Assembly (NCBI RefSeq): GCF_001422325.1
Contig: NZ_LMMR01000007.1
Span: forward strand, 365,539-429,538
Length of the DNA stretch: 64,000 bases
From: Leifsonia sp. Leaf264
GTDB lineage: Bacteria > Actinomycetota > Actinomycetes > Actinomycetales > Microbacteriaceae
Direction: 5' to 3'
Shown piece after piece: positions 16,590 to 26,717 of the stretch. The notes below the pieces were generated by a model. That model worked only from the letters and a program-made list of their open reading frames with translations. It searched no databases and was not told where the DNA came from. The translations under genes and the position numbers were made by a program. Position 1 is the stretch's first letter. Every line of letters begins with the position of its first letter.

Positions 16590-16846
16590 ATGCATGCCCC
16601 GCCGTGTGAAGGCATGGCCGCATCCGTGTGAAGGCACGCGTTCCGCCGTGTGAAGGCAGGGCCGCCGCCGTGTGAAGGCACGCGCCTGACGGAGACCCCG
16701 GTATCGCGCGGGTCCGACGGCCGATGCCTTCATACGGAGGCCGGATCGCCTTCACACGGAGGGGAGGGCGCCTTCACACGGAGGGGAGGGCGCCTTCATA
16801 CGAGGGGAGGGCGCCTTCACACGGCGGCGGGATCGCCTTCACACGG
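16582..16846. repeat. Array of 13-bp repeats with 22-bp period, inverted about a 44-bp centre
   Basis: The motif CCGTGTGAAGGCA occurs at 16602, 16624, 16646 and 16668, with a degenerate copy at 16582 that includes the stop codon of the aldehyde dehydrogenase gene. After a 44-bp spacer (16681-16724) the complement (YGCCTTCAYACGG) occurs at 16725, 16747, 16769, 16791, 16812 and 16834. Steps are 20, 22, 22, 22 on the left and 22, 22, 22, 21, 22 on the right. The region between the genes ending at 16589 and 16888 holds nothing else. A second, shorter copy with the same 44-bp spacer is at 33801-33892. Confidence 0.95.
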
Positions 16847-16887
16847 CGGCGCGGATGCGGCAGACGGCGGGTGAGCGCGCGGCGCCG

Positions 16888-17223
16888 CTAGTTGACGCCG
16901 GGGATGACGAGCCAGTGCTGCACCAGCACGATCCAGACGAGCAGCAGGATGATGGCGGCGACGGTGAGACCGATGCCCGCGCGCTTGCGTCCGCCGCGCA
17001 GCACCAACTGCACGATCAGCACGATGAGGGTCACGACGGCCAGCACGAGCGAACCGAACGGGATGCCCGGCAGGAACAGCGAGAGCAGGAACAGGGCCGC
17101 CGCGATGATCTCGATGATCGCCAGGACGGCGGTGCCGCGCCCGCGAGCACGCTGCACGCCGTCGATCAGGGCGATGACGCCGCCGAGCAGGCCGATCAGC
17201 AGCAGGATGGAGAACGTGACCAT
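16888..17223 (-). CDS. Small four-helix membrane protein
   Basis: A 111-residue hydrophobic protein with four predicted transmembrane helices: about 3-20, 33-52, 56-77 and 85-104, separated by short Arg/Gly-rich loops (RARGRG, RGGRKR). No catalytic or binding motif is visible and I do not recognise a family. ATG at 17223 is preceded by GGACACCTCACC with a weak ribosome site. It is downstream, on the same strand, of a terminator that ends the aminotransferase unit, so it is probably expressed on its own. Its 3' end faces the repeat array. Confidence 0.65.
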   Translation of the reverse strand: MVTFSILLLIGLLGGVIALIDGVQRARGRGTAVLAIIEIIAAALFLLSLFLPGIPFGSLVLAVVTLIVLIVQLVLRGGRKRAGIGLTVAAIILLLVWIVLVQHWLVIPGVN

Positions 17224-17249
17224 GGGTGAGGTGTCCTTGTCGTCAGAAA

Positions 17250-17276
17250 GCTCGACCCCCGGGTCAGGGGTCGAGC
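17250..17276 (-). terminator. Intrinsic terminator after the aminotransferase gene
   Basis: Perfect 10-bp stem GCTCGACCCC (17250-17259) / GGGGTCGAGC (17267-17276) with a 7-nt loop. Read on the minus strand it is followed by TTTCTG, consistent with termination of the gene ending at 17348. Confidence 0.8.
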
Positions 17277-17347
17277 GTCCGTCAGCCTAGCGTTCGGAAC
17301 GCGCGCGGCGTCCTGATGGCCGGCACCCCTTGCGGGAGGGGCGCGCT

Positions 17348-18760
17348 TCAGGCTACGTAGCCGTCGGCCACGTCGAGCGCCTGATCGATGATCGCCAGGC
17401 CGCGCACCAGCTCGTCCTCGGTGATCACCAGCGGGGGAGCGACGTGCACCCTGTTGAAGTGCGTGAAAGGCCAGAGCCCGGCGGCCTTGCAGGCAGCGGC
17501 GAACTCGGCCATCGGAGCGGCATCCGCCCCCGCGGCATTGAAGGGAACCAGCGGCTCGCGGGTCTCCGGGTCGCGCACGAGCTCGATGGCCCAGAACAGG
17601 CCGACTCCGCGCACTTCTCCGACCGACGGATGCCGCTCGGCCATCGCCTGGAGGGCCGGTTCGACGACGCGCGATCCGAGGTCGCGCACGTGCTCCAGGA
17701 TGGCGTCGCGCTCGAAGACCTCGAACGTGGCGACCCCGGCCGCGCAGGCGAGCGGGTGGCCGGAGTAGGTCAGGCCGCCGGCGAAGGCGACGTCGTCGAA
17801 GTGCGCGGCGATCCGCTCGGAGATGACGACGCCGCCGAGCGGCACGTATCCGGAGTTCACGCCCTTCGCGAAGGTGATGAGGTCGGGCGTGACGCCGAAG
17901 TGGTTCACGGCGAACCACTCGCCGATGCGGCCGAAGCCCACCATGACCTCGTCGGCGATGTAGACGATGCCGTACTTGTCGCAGAGGGCGCGCACGCCGG
18001 GCAGGTAGCCGGCTGGCGGAACGAGCACGCCGTTGGTGCCGACGATGGTCTCGATGATGATCGCGGCCACCGTCGACGCGCCCTCGAGCACGATGAGGTT
18101 CTCGAGGTGCTCCAGCGCGCGCTGCGTCTCTTCGGCCTCGGTCGTCGAGTGGAATGCGGAGCGGTAGGCGTACGGGCCGAAGAAGTGGGCGACGGACCCG
18201 TCGCTCGGCTCGTTCGCCCAGCGGCGCGGGTCGCCGGTGAGCGAGATCGCCGTCGCCGTGCCGCCGTGGTAGCTGCGGTACATCGAGAGCACCTTGCGGC
18301 GACCGGTCACGGCGCGCGCCATGCGCACGGCGTACTCGTTCGCATCCGCCCCGCCGTTCGTGAAGAACACCTTGTCGAGGTCTCCGGGGGCGACCTCGGC
18401 GATGCGACGGGCCAACTCTCCGCGCACGTCGTTGGCCATGATCGGCTGGATCGTCGCGAGCCGCCCGGCCTGCTGCTGGATGGCGGCGACCAGATCGGGG
18501 TGCTGGTGCCCGAGGTTGAGGTTGACCAGCTGCGAGGAGAAGTCGAGGTAGGCGTTGCCCTGGTAGTCCCAGAACGTCGAGCCCTCGCCCGCCGCGATCG
18601 GCAGCGGGTCGATCTTCGCCTGCGCGCTCCAGGAGTGGAACACGTGGCCGCGGTCGTCGGAGCGCACCCGCGCGTCGGCTGCCGCATCCGGCAGCTGAAG
18701 GGTCTCGCCGTGGCGGTCGGTGTACGCGGCGGTGGTGGCGGGGGCGAGGGTGTCGGTCAT
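17348..18760 (-). CDS. Class III omega-aminotransferase
   Basis: A 470-residue PLP-dependent transaminase of the class III group (beta-alanine/taurine/polyamine:pyruvate type). Features: FWDYQGNAYLDFSSQLVNLN, LGHQHPDLVAAIQQQ, FFTNGGADANEYAVRMARA, SMYRSYHGGTATAISLTGDP, the cofactor-site IADEVMVGFGR and the PLP Lys in LITFAKGVNSGYVPLGGV (about K299). ATG at 18760 was chosen; the frame is open upstream but that part overlaps a large hairpin. The neighbouring MmsA-like dehydrogenase suggests the product aldehyde is malonic or methylmalonic semialdehyde, for example from beta-alanine; a polyamine-derived amine is the alternative. Confidence 0.9.
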   Translation of the reverse strand: MTDTLAPATTAAYTDRHGETLQLPDAAADARVRSDDRGHVFHSWSAQAKIDPLPIAAGEGSTFWDYQGNAYLDFSSQLVNLNLGHQHPDLVAAIQQQAGRLATIQPIMANDVRGELARRIAEVAPGDLDKVFFTNGGADANEYAVRMARAVTGRRKVLSMYRSYHGGTATAISLTGDPRRWANEPSDGSVAHFFGPYAYRSAFHSTTEAEETQRALEHLENLIVLEGASTVAAIIIETIVGTNGVLVPPAGYLPGVRALCDKYGIVYIADEVMVGFGRIGEWFAVNHFGVTPDLITFAKGVNSGYVPLGGVVISERIAAHFDDVAFAGGLTYSGHPLACAAGVATFEVFERDAILEHVRDLGSRVVEPALQAMAERHPSVGEVRGVGLFWAIELVRDPETREPLVPFNAAGADAAPMAEFAAACKAAGLWPFTHFNRVHVAPPLVITEDELVRGLAIIDQALDVADGYVA

Positions 18761-18790
18761 GCTGGCTCTCTTGTTCGGTCTGCGGTCTCG

Positions 18791-18848
18791 CGAGTTGCCC
18801 ACTTCCGCCAGTGCTGGCGCTGGCCCACTGGCGGAAGTGGGCAACTCG
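18791..18848. repeat. 23-bp perfect inverted repeat with 12-nt loop
   Basis: CGAGTTGCCCACTTCCGCC... (18791-18813) is matched exactly by its complement at 18826-18848, around a 12-nt loop. It lies between two minus-strand genes, 24 nt after the MmsA-like stop and 30 nt before the aminotransferase ATG. No T-run follows on either strand. It may be an extragenic palindrome, a differential-stability hairpin, or an operator. Confidence 0.9.
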
Positions 18849-18872
18849 GGGGTGCGAGTGGGGTCAGTGGGG

Positions 18873-20357
<1,485 letters not shown>

Positions 20358-20449
20358 GGCAGTCTCGCTTTCTGATCCGTCGAACGATCTGCCCGACACC
20401 GGCTTATGCTGGATTTCCCCATGATCACAGAGCGCTGAGGGTGATATCC

Positions 20450-22099
20450 ATGCCAGAACGTCGCAGTTCACAGACGGATGCGACAGATCGTCCGGACTCC
20501 GTCGACCGTCAGGCCGACCGGATCGGCGCGACCCTGCCCACTGTTCTCGACATCGTGCGCCTGCCCGTGCTGCAGGACGGCGATCCCGAGGTCGTGGCCG
20601 GCCTCGGAGCACTCGACAGGCCCGTGCGCTGGGTGCACGTGAGCGACAACCTCGACGCCGCCGACCTGCTCGACGGAGGCGAACTCCTGCTCACAACGGG
20701 AGCCGGGTGGTCGGACGATCCGGCCGAGCTGGTGGCCTTCGTCGATCGGCTGGTGCAGGTCGGGGTCGCCGGACTCGTTCTCGAGCTCGGGGGTCGACTC
20801 GATGCCGTGCCCGAGGCTCTCGCCACGGCCTGCGAGTCGGGCGGACTGCCGCTCGTCGTGCTGCGGCGCATCGTCAAGTTCGTGGCCGTGACCGAGGCGG
20901 TGCACAGCAGCATCATCCTCGAGCAGGCCGATGCCCTGCGGGAACGCGACAGGCTGCACGAGCTGTTCATCGGGCTCAGCCTGCGGGGGAGCACGGCCGA
21001 GTACATCGTCGGGCGGCTCGCCACGGTGCTGCGGTGTCCCGTCGTGCTCGAGGACGTGAACCACCAGGTGGTGGCGGCCGAGATGCTCGACGCCGGCGAC
21101 GAGGCCCTCGCGGGCTGGGAGGCGACGTCGCGGTCGCTGCACCGGGGGTCGGCGACGGATGCCGCAGGCTGGGACACCGTCGCCGTCGAGGCCCGCGGCA
21201 TCCGCTGGGGTTCCCTCGTGGCCCTTCCCGGTGAACCGCACACGGCCGGCCGTACCCAGGTCATGGAGCAGGCGGCTGTGGCGCTCGCCATCGGACGGCT
21301 CGCCGAGGGAGACGCCGACGAGTGGACCAGGCTCGGCAACGAGCAGCTCCTCGCCGACCTGCTGGGTGCGCGCTACACCTCGGACGCCGGTATCGCTGCG
21401 CGCTTCGAGGCCGCGGGGATGCCCGTGCGCGACAGGTTGCTGGTGGGTGTTGCCGTGCAGGGCGGCGACCTCGGCAGCCTCGACCCGCAGTCCGCAGCCG
21501 AGGTGCTCGGGGGCCCGGTGATCGTCGCGTCGCAGTCCGAACGTCCCGGGCAGGTGCTGGCGCTCTCGGTTCCGGTCGGGGCTCGGTTGACGGATGCCGT
21601 GTTCGAGGAGTTCGCTCGGCGCTCGGCGCGCGGCGGCCGCGGCGGTCGCGGCGTCGGTGGGAGTGCCGGCCTCGTGGTCGCTGTCGGCGCCGTGGCGCGC
21701 GATCTCGGCGGCCTGATCGCCTCGATCGAGGAGGCGCAGGAGCTGCTGCGCTCGCCGCGGGAGGAGAAGTCCCGCGGGATCACGGTGCTGCGCGCTGAGA
21801 ACCGCCCGCTGCTGCGGCTCGTCGCCGCCTTCGCGGGCGACCCGCGCTTGCAGGCCCACAGCGAGCAGATGCTGCGGCCGCTCATCGAGTACGACCTCGA
21901 GGTCGACGGCGACCTCCTCGCCGTGCTGCTCGCCTACGTGTCGCATCCGGGCAACCGCACGAAGGCCGCGGCGGCGAGCCATCTGTCGCGCTCGGTGTTC
22001 TACCAGCGCATCGCCCTCATCGAGGACCTGCTCGACGTCGACCTCGACGACGGCGAGACCGTCAGTGCCCTGCACGCGGCGCTGTTGGCGCGGCGGTGA
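20450..22099 (+). CDS. PucR-family transcriptional regulator
   Basis: A 549-residue regulator. The N-terminal PucR domain (about 20-150) has VLDIVRLPVLQDGDPEVVAG, LDRPVRWVHVSDNLDAADLL and GGELLLTTGAGW. A GGDEF-like spacer fold occupies the middle, and the C-terminal HTH (about 480-549) reads YVSHPGNRTKAAAASHLSRS-V-F-Y-Q-R-I. PucR proteins activate purine or amine catabolic genes. ATG 20450 has GAGG 9 nt upstream. It diverges from mmsA and converges on the cupin gene; a 6-bp hairpin CGGCGG/CCGCCG (22091-22108) spans its stop codon. Likely controls mmsA-aminotransferase and perhaps the polyamine transporter operon. Confidence 0.87.
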   Translation: MPERRSSQTDATDRPDSVDRQADRIGATLPTVLDIVRLPVLQDGDPEVVAGLGALDRPVRWVHVSDNLDAADLLDGGELLLTTGAGWSDDPAELVAFVDRLVQVGVAGLVLELGGRLDAVPEALATACESGGLPLVVLRRIVKFVAVTEAVHSSIILEQADALRERDRLHELFIGLSLRGSTAEYIVGRLATVLRCPVVLEDVNHQVVAAEMLDAGDEALAGWEATSRSLHRGSATDAAGWDTVAVEARGIRWGSLVALPGEPHTAGRTQVMEQAAVALAIGRLAEGDADEWTRLGNEQLLADLLGARYTSDAGIAARFEAAGMPVRDRLLVGVAVQGGDLGSLDPQSAAEVLGGPVIVASQSERPGQVLALSVPVGARLTDAVFEEFARRSARGGRGGRGVGGSAGLVVAVGAVARDLGGLIASIEEAQELLRSPREEKSRGITVLRAENRPLLRLVAAFAGDPRLQAHSEQMLRPLIEYDLEVDGDLLAVLLAYVSHPGNRTKAAAASHLSRSVFYQRIALIEDLLDVDLDDGETVSALHAALLARR

Positions 22100-22109
22100 G
22101 TTCCGCCGC

Positions 22110-22460
22110 TCAGCGAGCGGGCGGAGTGATGTACACCTTCCGGATGCGATCGGCCACGCGCCAGATCGTGCGCTGGCCGGCGTGCAGCCGCCCGATGTCG
22201 CCGACGCCATAGGCGACCTTCTCGCCGGTGTCGACGAATTCCACCTCGGCCGAACCGGCGATGACGATGAACAGCTCATCGACCTCGGTGTCGCTCATCG
22301 CGCCCGCTGTCATCTCCCAGACGCCGACCTCGCCGGCGCCGAGGGGCTCCAGCTCGGCGTAGCCGGTCTGCGGCGTTCCGTCGACGACCTGCTCGGTGGC
22401 GACGGGGTCGAACGTCAGCTGGAGCGCGAGCGCCGCGGTCCTCAGGGTCGAGTCGATCAT
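22110..22460 (-). CDS. Cupin-domain protein (EutQ-like)
   Basis: A 116-residue single cupin. The core reads YAELEPLGAGEVGVWEMTAG, DELFIVIAGSAEVEF, GDIGRLHAGQRTIWRV-A-D-R-I-R-K-V-Y. This matches the DUF861/EutQ-type cupins often encoded beside amine or polyamine transport and oxidation genes; the usual metal-binding His residues of cupin motif 1 are mostly absent. It begins 2 nt after the PotC-like permease gene stops and is the last gene of a six-gene operon. A role in ligand binding or regulation rather than catalysis seems likely. Confidence 0.75.
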   Translation of the reverse strand: MIDSTLRTAALALQLTFDPVATEQVVDGTPQTGYAELEPLGAGEVGVWEMTAGAMSDTEVDELFIVIAGSAEVEFVDTGEKVAYGVGDIGRLHAGQRTIWRVADRIRKVYITPPAR

Positions 22461-22462
22461 GG

Positions 22463-23392
22463 CTACCCCGCCGCCAGGGTCTTCGCGATGTCCTCGGCGC
22501 TCTGGTCGCCACGGCGCAGCACGTAGGCGACAACGGCCAGGGCGAACAGCGTGAGCAGGAACATCACCGTCGAGACCGCCGCGATCTCCGGCCGGAGACC
22601 AACGCGCAGCGACGCGAAGATGTACACGGGCCACGGCGTGGAGCCCGGCACCTGCACGAAGCTCGACACGATGGTGTTGTCGAGGCTCAGCGTGAACGAC
22701 ATCAGGGCGCCGGCCCAGATCGCGGGGCTCGCCACGGGCAGCGTGATCTGGGTGAAGCGGCGCCATGGCGTGGCGTAGAGGTCGGCGGCCGCTTCCTCGA
22801 GGGAGGCGTCGAGGCCGGCCATCCGTGCCCTGATGATGAAGGTCACGACGGCGACGGACAGCACGGCGTGGGCGACGACGAGGCGCACCAGGCCGTTGTT
22901 GAACACGCCGATGCCGGCATCGGTTCCGAGGCTCACGAACCACGGCAGCATCGACACGGCGTCGACGATCTCCGGGGTGAAGAGCGTGATCGCGAGGATG
23001 CCCGTCGCCAGCACCACGCTGAGCGAACTCGCTCGCGAGCGTGCCAGCGCGATGCCGCCGAGGGTTCCGAGCACTGTCGAGACCAGGGCGGCACCGACGG
23101 CTGCCGTCAGCGAGGTGATCACGGAACCCACGATCACGGGGTTCGCCAGGGCGGAGGTGTAGGCCGTGAACCCGAAGCCCTGCCAGGAGGCGAGCAGCCG
23201 ACCCGTGTTGAACGAGTACACGAACATCACGATGATCGGCAGGAACAGGAAGGCGAACACGGCGACGCCCCAGACCGTGAGCGTGACGCTCACCCCGTCG
23301 ATGCGACGGCGTCGACGGGGGACCGTCGCCGCCCGGCGCACGCGGGCCGGGTCCGAGGCGGCGACGGCCGCCGTTGCGGTGTCAGCGCTCAT
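22463..23392 (-). CDS. Polyamine-type ABC transporter permease (PotC-like)
   Basis: A 309-residue permease with about six transmembrane helices after a 35-residue basic cytoplasmic tail (RRAATVPRRRRRIDG). The motif FVYSFNTGRLLASWQGFGF-T-A-Y is typical of PotC/YdcV proteins, and the EAA loop is LEEAAADLYATPWRRFTQITLP (about 200-220). It overlaps the PotB-like gene by four bases (ATGA). Together with the partner permease it forms the channel of a putrescine/spermidine-class importer. Confidence 0.9.
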   Translation of the reverse strand: MSADTATAAVAASDPARVRRAATVPRRRRRIDGVSVTLTVWGVAVFAFLFLPIIVMFVYSFNTGRLLASWQGFGFTAYTSALANPVIVGSVITSLTAAVGAALVSTVLGTLGGIALARSRASSLSVVLATGILAITLFTPEIVDAVSMLPWFVSLGTDAGIGVFNNGLVRLVVAHAVLSVAVVTFIIRARMAGLDASLEEAAADLYATPWRRFTQITLPVASPAIWAGALMSFTLSLDNTIVSSFVQVPGSTPWPVYIFASLRVGLRPEIAAVSTVMFLLTLFALAVVAYVLRRGDQSAEDIAKTLAAG

Positions 23393-24375
23393 GAGGCACC
23401 TCCTGGGCGAGTGGCGGAACGATCGGCGGGCAGGTCGACGGCGACCTCGACCCGGCGGGCGCGGCGCACCAGCGCGCGCACGATGAGCGCGGCGCCGCCG
23501 AAGACCGCCACGGCACCGGCGATGAAGATCATCAGCAGCACGGCCATGGCCGAGCCGAGAGCCCAGTTCTGGGCCGTGTTGAACTGGCTGGCCACGAGCT
23601 GGCCGATCATGTTGCCCTGCGCCCCGCCGAGCACCGATGCGGTGATGTAGTCGCCCATCAGCGGGATGAACACGAGGAGGCATCCTGAAGCGATGCCCGG
23701 CGCCGCCAGCGGGAGCGTCACGGTCCAGAGGGTCTTCCAGCGGTTGGCGCCGAGATCCGCGCTGGCCTCACGGAGCGCCGGCCCGGCCCGGTCGATGGCC
23801 ACGTAGAGCGGCAGGATCATCAGCGGCAGGTAGTTGTAGACCACACCGAGCTGCACGGCACCGGCCGTGTAGAGCACGTCGAGCCTGCCGTCGATGAGGC
23901 CGAGGTTCTGGAGCGCATCGGAGACGAAGCCGCGCGGCGACAGGATGATCTGCCAGCCGAGGGTGCGCACCAGGAAGTTGGTCCAGAACGGCACGAGCAC
24001 CAGGGCCAGTGCGAGCGGTCGCCACTTCGGAGCGAGCTTCACGGCCAGCCAGTAGGCGAAGGGCACCGAGATGAGCAGGCAGATCAGCGTGCCGACGACG
24101 CCGATGCGCAGCGTGTTCCAGAAGGTGCCGATGAAGGTGGCGTCGAGGGCCTCGACGTAGCGGTCGAAGCTGAGCACGTCATTGGCGTGCGCGGAGAACA
24201 AGTCGGGCTTGTAGCCGAACGAGTACCACAGCACCAGTCCGAGCGGCACGACGAAGAAGAACACCACGTAGGCCCAGGTGGGGAAGCCGAGGGCCTCGTA
24301 GCCCGAGATCCGGCGGCGGGAGCGCCGTCGGACCGGCGGTGTCGTCGTGGGTGCAGCGGCATCCGTCGTCATCAT
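23389..24375 (-). CDS. Polyamine-type ABC transporter permease (PotB-like)
   Basis: A 328-residue permease with a basic N-terminal tail (VRRRSRRRISGYEALG) and about six membrane helices. PotB/YdcU-type features are FVVPLGLVLWYSFGYKPDLF, NTLRIGVVGTLICLLISVPF, LVRTLGWQIILSPRGFVSDA and the EAA loop LREASADLGANRWKTLWTVTLP. The start is the first of two tandem ATG codons (24375 or 24372) overlapping the binding-protein stop. Coupled on both sides. Confidence 0.9.
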   Translation of the reverse strand: MMTTDAAAPTTTPPVRRRSRRRISGYEALGFPTWAYVVFFFVVPLGLVLWYSFGYKPDLFSAHANDVLSFDRYVEALDATFIGTFWNTLRIGVVGTLICLLISVPFAYWLAVKLAPKWRPLALALVLVPFWTNFLVRTLGWQIILSPRGFVSDALQNLGLIDGRLDVLYTAGAVQLGVVYNYLPLMILPLYVAIDRAGPALREASADLGANRWKTLWTVTLPLAAPGIASGCLLVFIPLMGDYITASVLGGAQGNMIGQLVASQFNTAQNWALGSAMAVLLMIFIAGAVAVFGGAALIVRALVRRARRVEVAVDLPADRSATRPGGAS

Positions 24376-25535
24376 GAACCCGCCTTCGCCATCATGCGGT
24401 TGAGCGTCTTCACGAGCGCCTCGGCCCCGTCGTTCAACTCGGCCGGAGTGAGGCGCTGGATGACCTCGGCCGACGGGAAGACGAGGTCGGGGAAGTCGAA
24501 GTCGTTGTCGGCCGCCATCTGGTCGATGCCCTTCACCCCGGTGCTGTAGCCGATGTAGTCGACCTCGCGGTAGGACACGTCGGGTTCGAGCATGTAGTCG
24601 ATGAACGCGTAGGCGGCGTCCATGTTCTGCGCACCCACCGCTATGGCCCAGGTGTCCATCCAGAGGTTGGCCGTCGGCGTCGGGTAGACGAACTTCCAGT
24701 TGTCCGGGTCGTCGGCGACCAGCAGGCCCTGGCGGGCGTCGCCGTTGAAGGCCTGCATGAGGGTGAAGGTCTCCTCGGGGATGCCGCTCGTCACGGCCGT
24801 GGAGTTGAACGCCTTCACGTGCGGTGCCAGCGTGTTCACCAGGTAGTCGTCGGCGGCGGCGAGGTCGGCCTTCTTGGTGGTGTTCGGGTCGATGCCGTTG
24901 GCGGCGAAGTAGATGCTGGCCACCTCCCACGGGTCCTCGAGCAGGGCGACGTTGCCGCTCGCCGTTCCCGTCGCGGCCTCGAGGAAGTCGGCCCACGAGG
25001 TGAGCTCTCCCGTGATGGCGCGGGTGTCGTAGGCGAACCCCGTCGTGCCCCAGTCCTTGCACACCGAATAGGTGTTGCCGGGGTCCCAGCTCTGGTCGAG
25101 GTAGAGCGGGTCGATGTTGCCGATGTTCTTCAGGCGGCTGTGGTCGAGCTTCTCGAGCAGGCCGTTCGCCGCCATCATCGGGATGTAGCTGCCCGTCGGC
25201 ACGATCACGTCGTAGCCGCTAGTACCGCGGGTGGCGCCGAGTTTGGCGATGAGTTCCTCGTTCGAGCCGTAGCTGTCGAACTGCACGCTCGTTCCGGTCT
25301 TCTCGAAGGCCTTGATGTTCGCCGGATCGTCGTAGTCGCCCCAGCTGTACACGTTGAGGTGGCTCTCCACGACGCCGTCGGCCGGCTTCGACGGCGCGAA
25401 GGCGGTGCTCTTCGAGCAGGCGGCCAGCACGCTGGTGGCTCCCACGACGATGAACCCCGAGAGCAGTGCTCGACGGCTGATCTGGGCGGATGCCGCCCTC
25501 GGCACAAGGGCGCGGATGTCGGGACGGGCCGCCAT
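24372..25535 (-). CDS. Polyamine-type ABC transporter substrate-binding lipoprotein (PotD-like)
   Basis: A 387-residue extracellular binding protein. The N-terminus has an SRRALLSGF twin-arginine-like motif followed by a hydrophobic run and the lipobox LAAC, so it is probably a Tat-exported lipoprotein. The mature protein starts with the PotD-type pattern HLNVYSWGDYDDPANIKAFE, followed by YDVIVPTGSYIPMMAANGLL and the segment VGAQNMDAAYAFIDYMLEPD near the C-terminus. These match spermidine/putrescine-binding proteins. It overlaps the ATPase gene by one base. Confidence 0.9.
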   Translation of the reverse strand: MAARPDIRALVPRAASAQISRRALLSGFIVVGATSVLAACSKSTAFAPSKPADGVVESHLNVYSWGDYDDPANIKAFEKTGTSVQFDSYGSNEELIAKLGATRGTSGYDVIVPTGSYIPMMAANGLLEKLDHSRLKNIGNIDPLYLDQSWDPGNTYSVCKDWGTTGFAYDTRAITGELTSWADFLEAATGTASGNVALLEDPWEVASIYFAANGIDPNTTKKADLAAADDYLVNTLAPHVKAFNSTAVTSGIPEETFTLMQAFNGDARQGLLVADDPDNWKFVYPTPTANLWMDTWAIAVGAQNMDAAYAFIDYMLEPDVSYREVDYIGYSTGVKGIDQMAADNDFDFPDLVFPSAEVIQRLTPAELNDGAEALVKTLNRMMAKAGS

Positions 25536-26674
25536 CAGGCGGCCTCGAACACGCGCAGCTCGGCGGTCTCCCACGAGCACCACACGGCGTCGCCGGTACT
25601 GAGTGGCTCGGCCCTGTCCGGTGCCGCCCTCGCGATCAGTTCGGCGCCTGATGCCGTGACGACGACGTACTGGATCGCGTCGCCGAGGAAGGAGATGCCC
25701 GCGAGGGTGCCCTCGAGGCCGCCGCCGGCCGGGCGCTGGGACGACACGTGCACGGCCTCGGCGCGGATCGCCGCCCGCACCTCGCTGCCGTCGCGGGCAC
25801 CGTTCGGCAGGCCCGAGACGGCGAAGGTGCCGTCTGCGGCGATCAGGGCATCCGTTCCCGACACCGTCGCGTCGATGAAGTTCTGCTTGCCGATGAATCC
25901 GGCCACGAAGGCGTTCGCCGGCTTGAGGTAGACGTCTTCGGTGCTGCCGACCTGCTGCACCCGGCCGCTCTGCATGACCACGACCCTGTCGCTCATCGAG
26001 AGCGCCTCCTGCTGGTCGTGCGTGACGAAGATGAAGGTGATGCCGAGCTCCTTCTGCAGCAGCTTCAGCTCGATCTGCATCTCCTCGCGCAGCTTGCGGT
26101 CGAGGGCGCTCATGGGCTCGTCGAGCAGCAGCACCTTGGGGCGGTTCACCAGAGCACGGGCGAGGGCCACGCGCTGCTGCTGTCCGCCCGAGAGCGTCGA
26201 CGGCTTGCGGTCGGCGAAGCCGAGCATCTGGGCCAGCTGCAGCGAGTCCCTGACGCGCTCGGCGATCTCGCTCTTCTGCACCCGCTTCTGGCGGAGGCCG
26301 TAGCCCACGTTCTCGGCCACGGTCATGTGGGGGAACAGCGCGTAGGACTGGAAGACCGTGTTCACGGGGCGCCTGTGCGGGGGCAGGTCGACGACGGACT
26401 GGCCGCCCACCACGATGTCGCCGGCATCCGGTTGCTCGAATCCGGCGATCATCCGCAGCAGCGTGGTCTTGCCGCAGCCCGATGGTCCGAGCAGGGAGAT
26501 GAATTCGCCGGAGCGCACCTCGAGGTCGATGCCGTCGACGGCCGTGGCCGATCCGAAGATCTTGGTGATGCCGCGCAGGCTCACCGACCCCGTGTCGTCA
26601 TTCGCCCCTGCCGCCGGGCGATCGCCCGCCGGCTGGTTCGCTGGTGCTGTCAGGTTGCCGGATGCAGTGCTCAT
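25535..26674 (-). CDS. Polyamine-type ABC transporter ATP-binding protein (PotA-like)
   Basis: A 379-residue ATPase. Walker [10 protein letters not shown], signature [20 protein letters not shown], Walker [11 protein letters not shown] and the switch His in [10 protein letters not shown] are intact, and the C-terminal ~120 residues form the TOBE regulatory domain. The chain begins after a Pro/Ala-rich tail. ATG at 26674 has GAGGAC 9 nt upstream. It energises the PotB/PotC-like permeases encoded downstream. Confidence 0.92.
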   Translation of the reverse strand: MSTASGNLTAPANQPAGDRPAAGANDDTGSVSLRGITKIFGSATAVDGIDLEVRSGEFISLLGPSGCGKTTLLRMIAGFEQPDAGDIVVGGQSVVDLPPHRRPVNTVFQSYALFPHMTVAENVGYGLRQKRVQKSEIAERVRDSLQLAQMLGFADRKPSTLSGGQQQRVALARALVNRPKVLLLDEPMSALDRKLREEMQIELKLLQKELGITFIFVTHDQQEALSMSDRVVVMQSGRVQQVGSTEDVYLKPANAFVAGFIGKQNFIDATVSGTDALIAADGTFAVSGLPNGARDGSEVRAAIRAEAVHVSSQRPAGGGLEGTLAGISFLGDAIQYVVVTASGAELIARAAPDRAEPLSTGDAVWCSWETAELRVFEAA

Positions 26675-26717
26675 GTCGGCAGGTCCTCTCATCTGGTGTG
26701 GGGCTGGGGGCGGACGG

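Noticed and set aside
16582-16846. CRISPR array
   Set aside because: The repeats are only 13 bp, spacers about 9 bp, the copies change orientation midway, and no cas genes are present.
18791-18848. Rho-independent terminator
   Set aside because: Stem is excellent but no T-run follows on either strand, and the downstream gene lies only 30 nt away.
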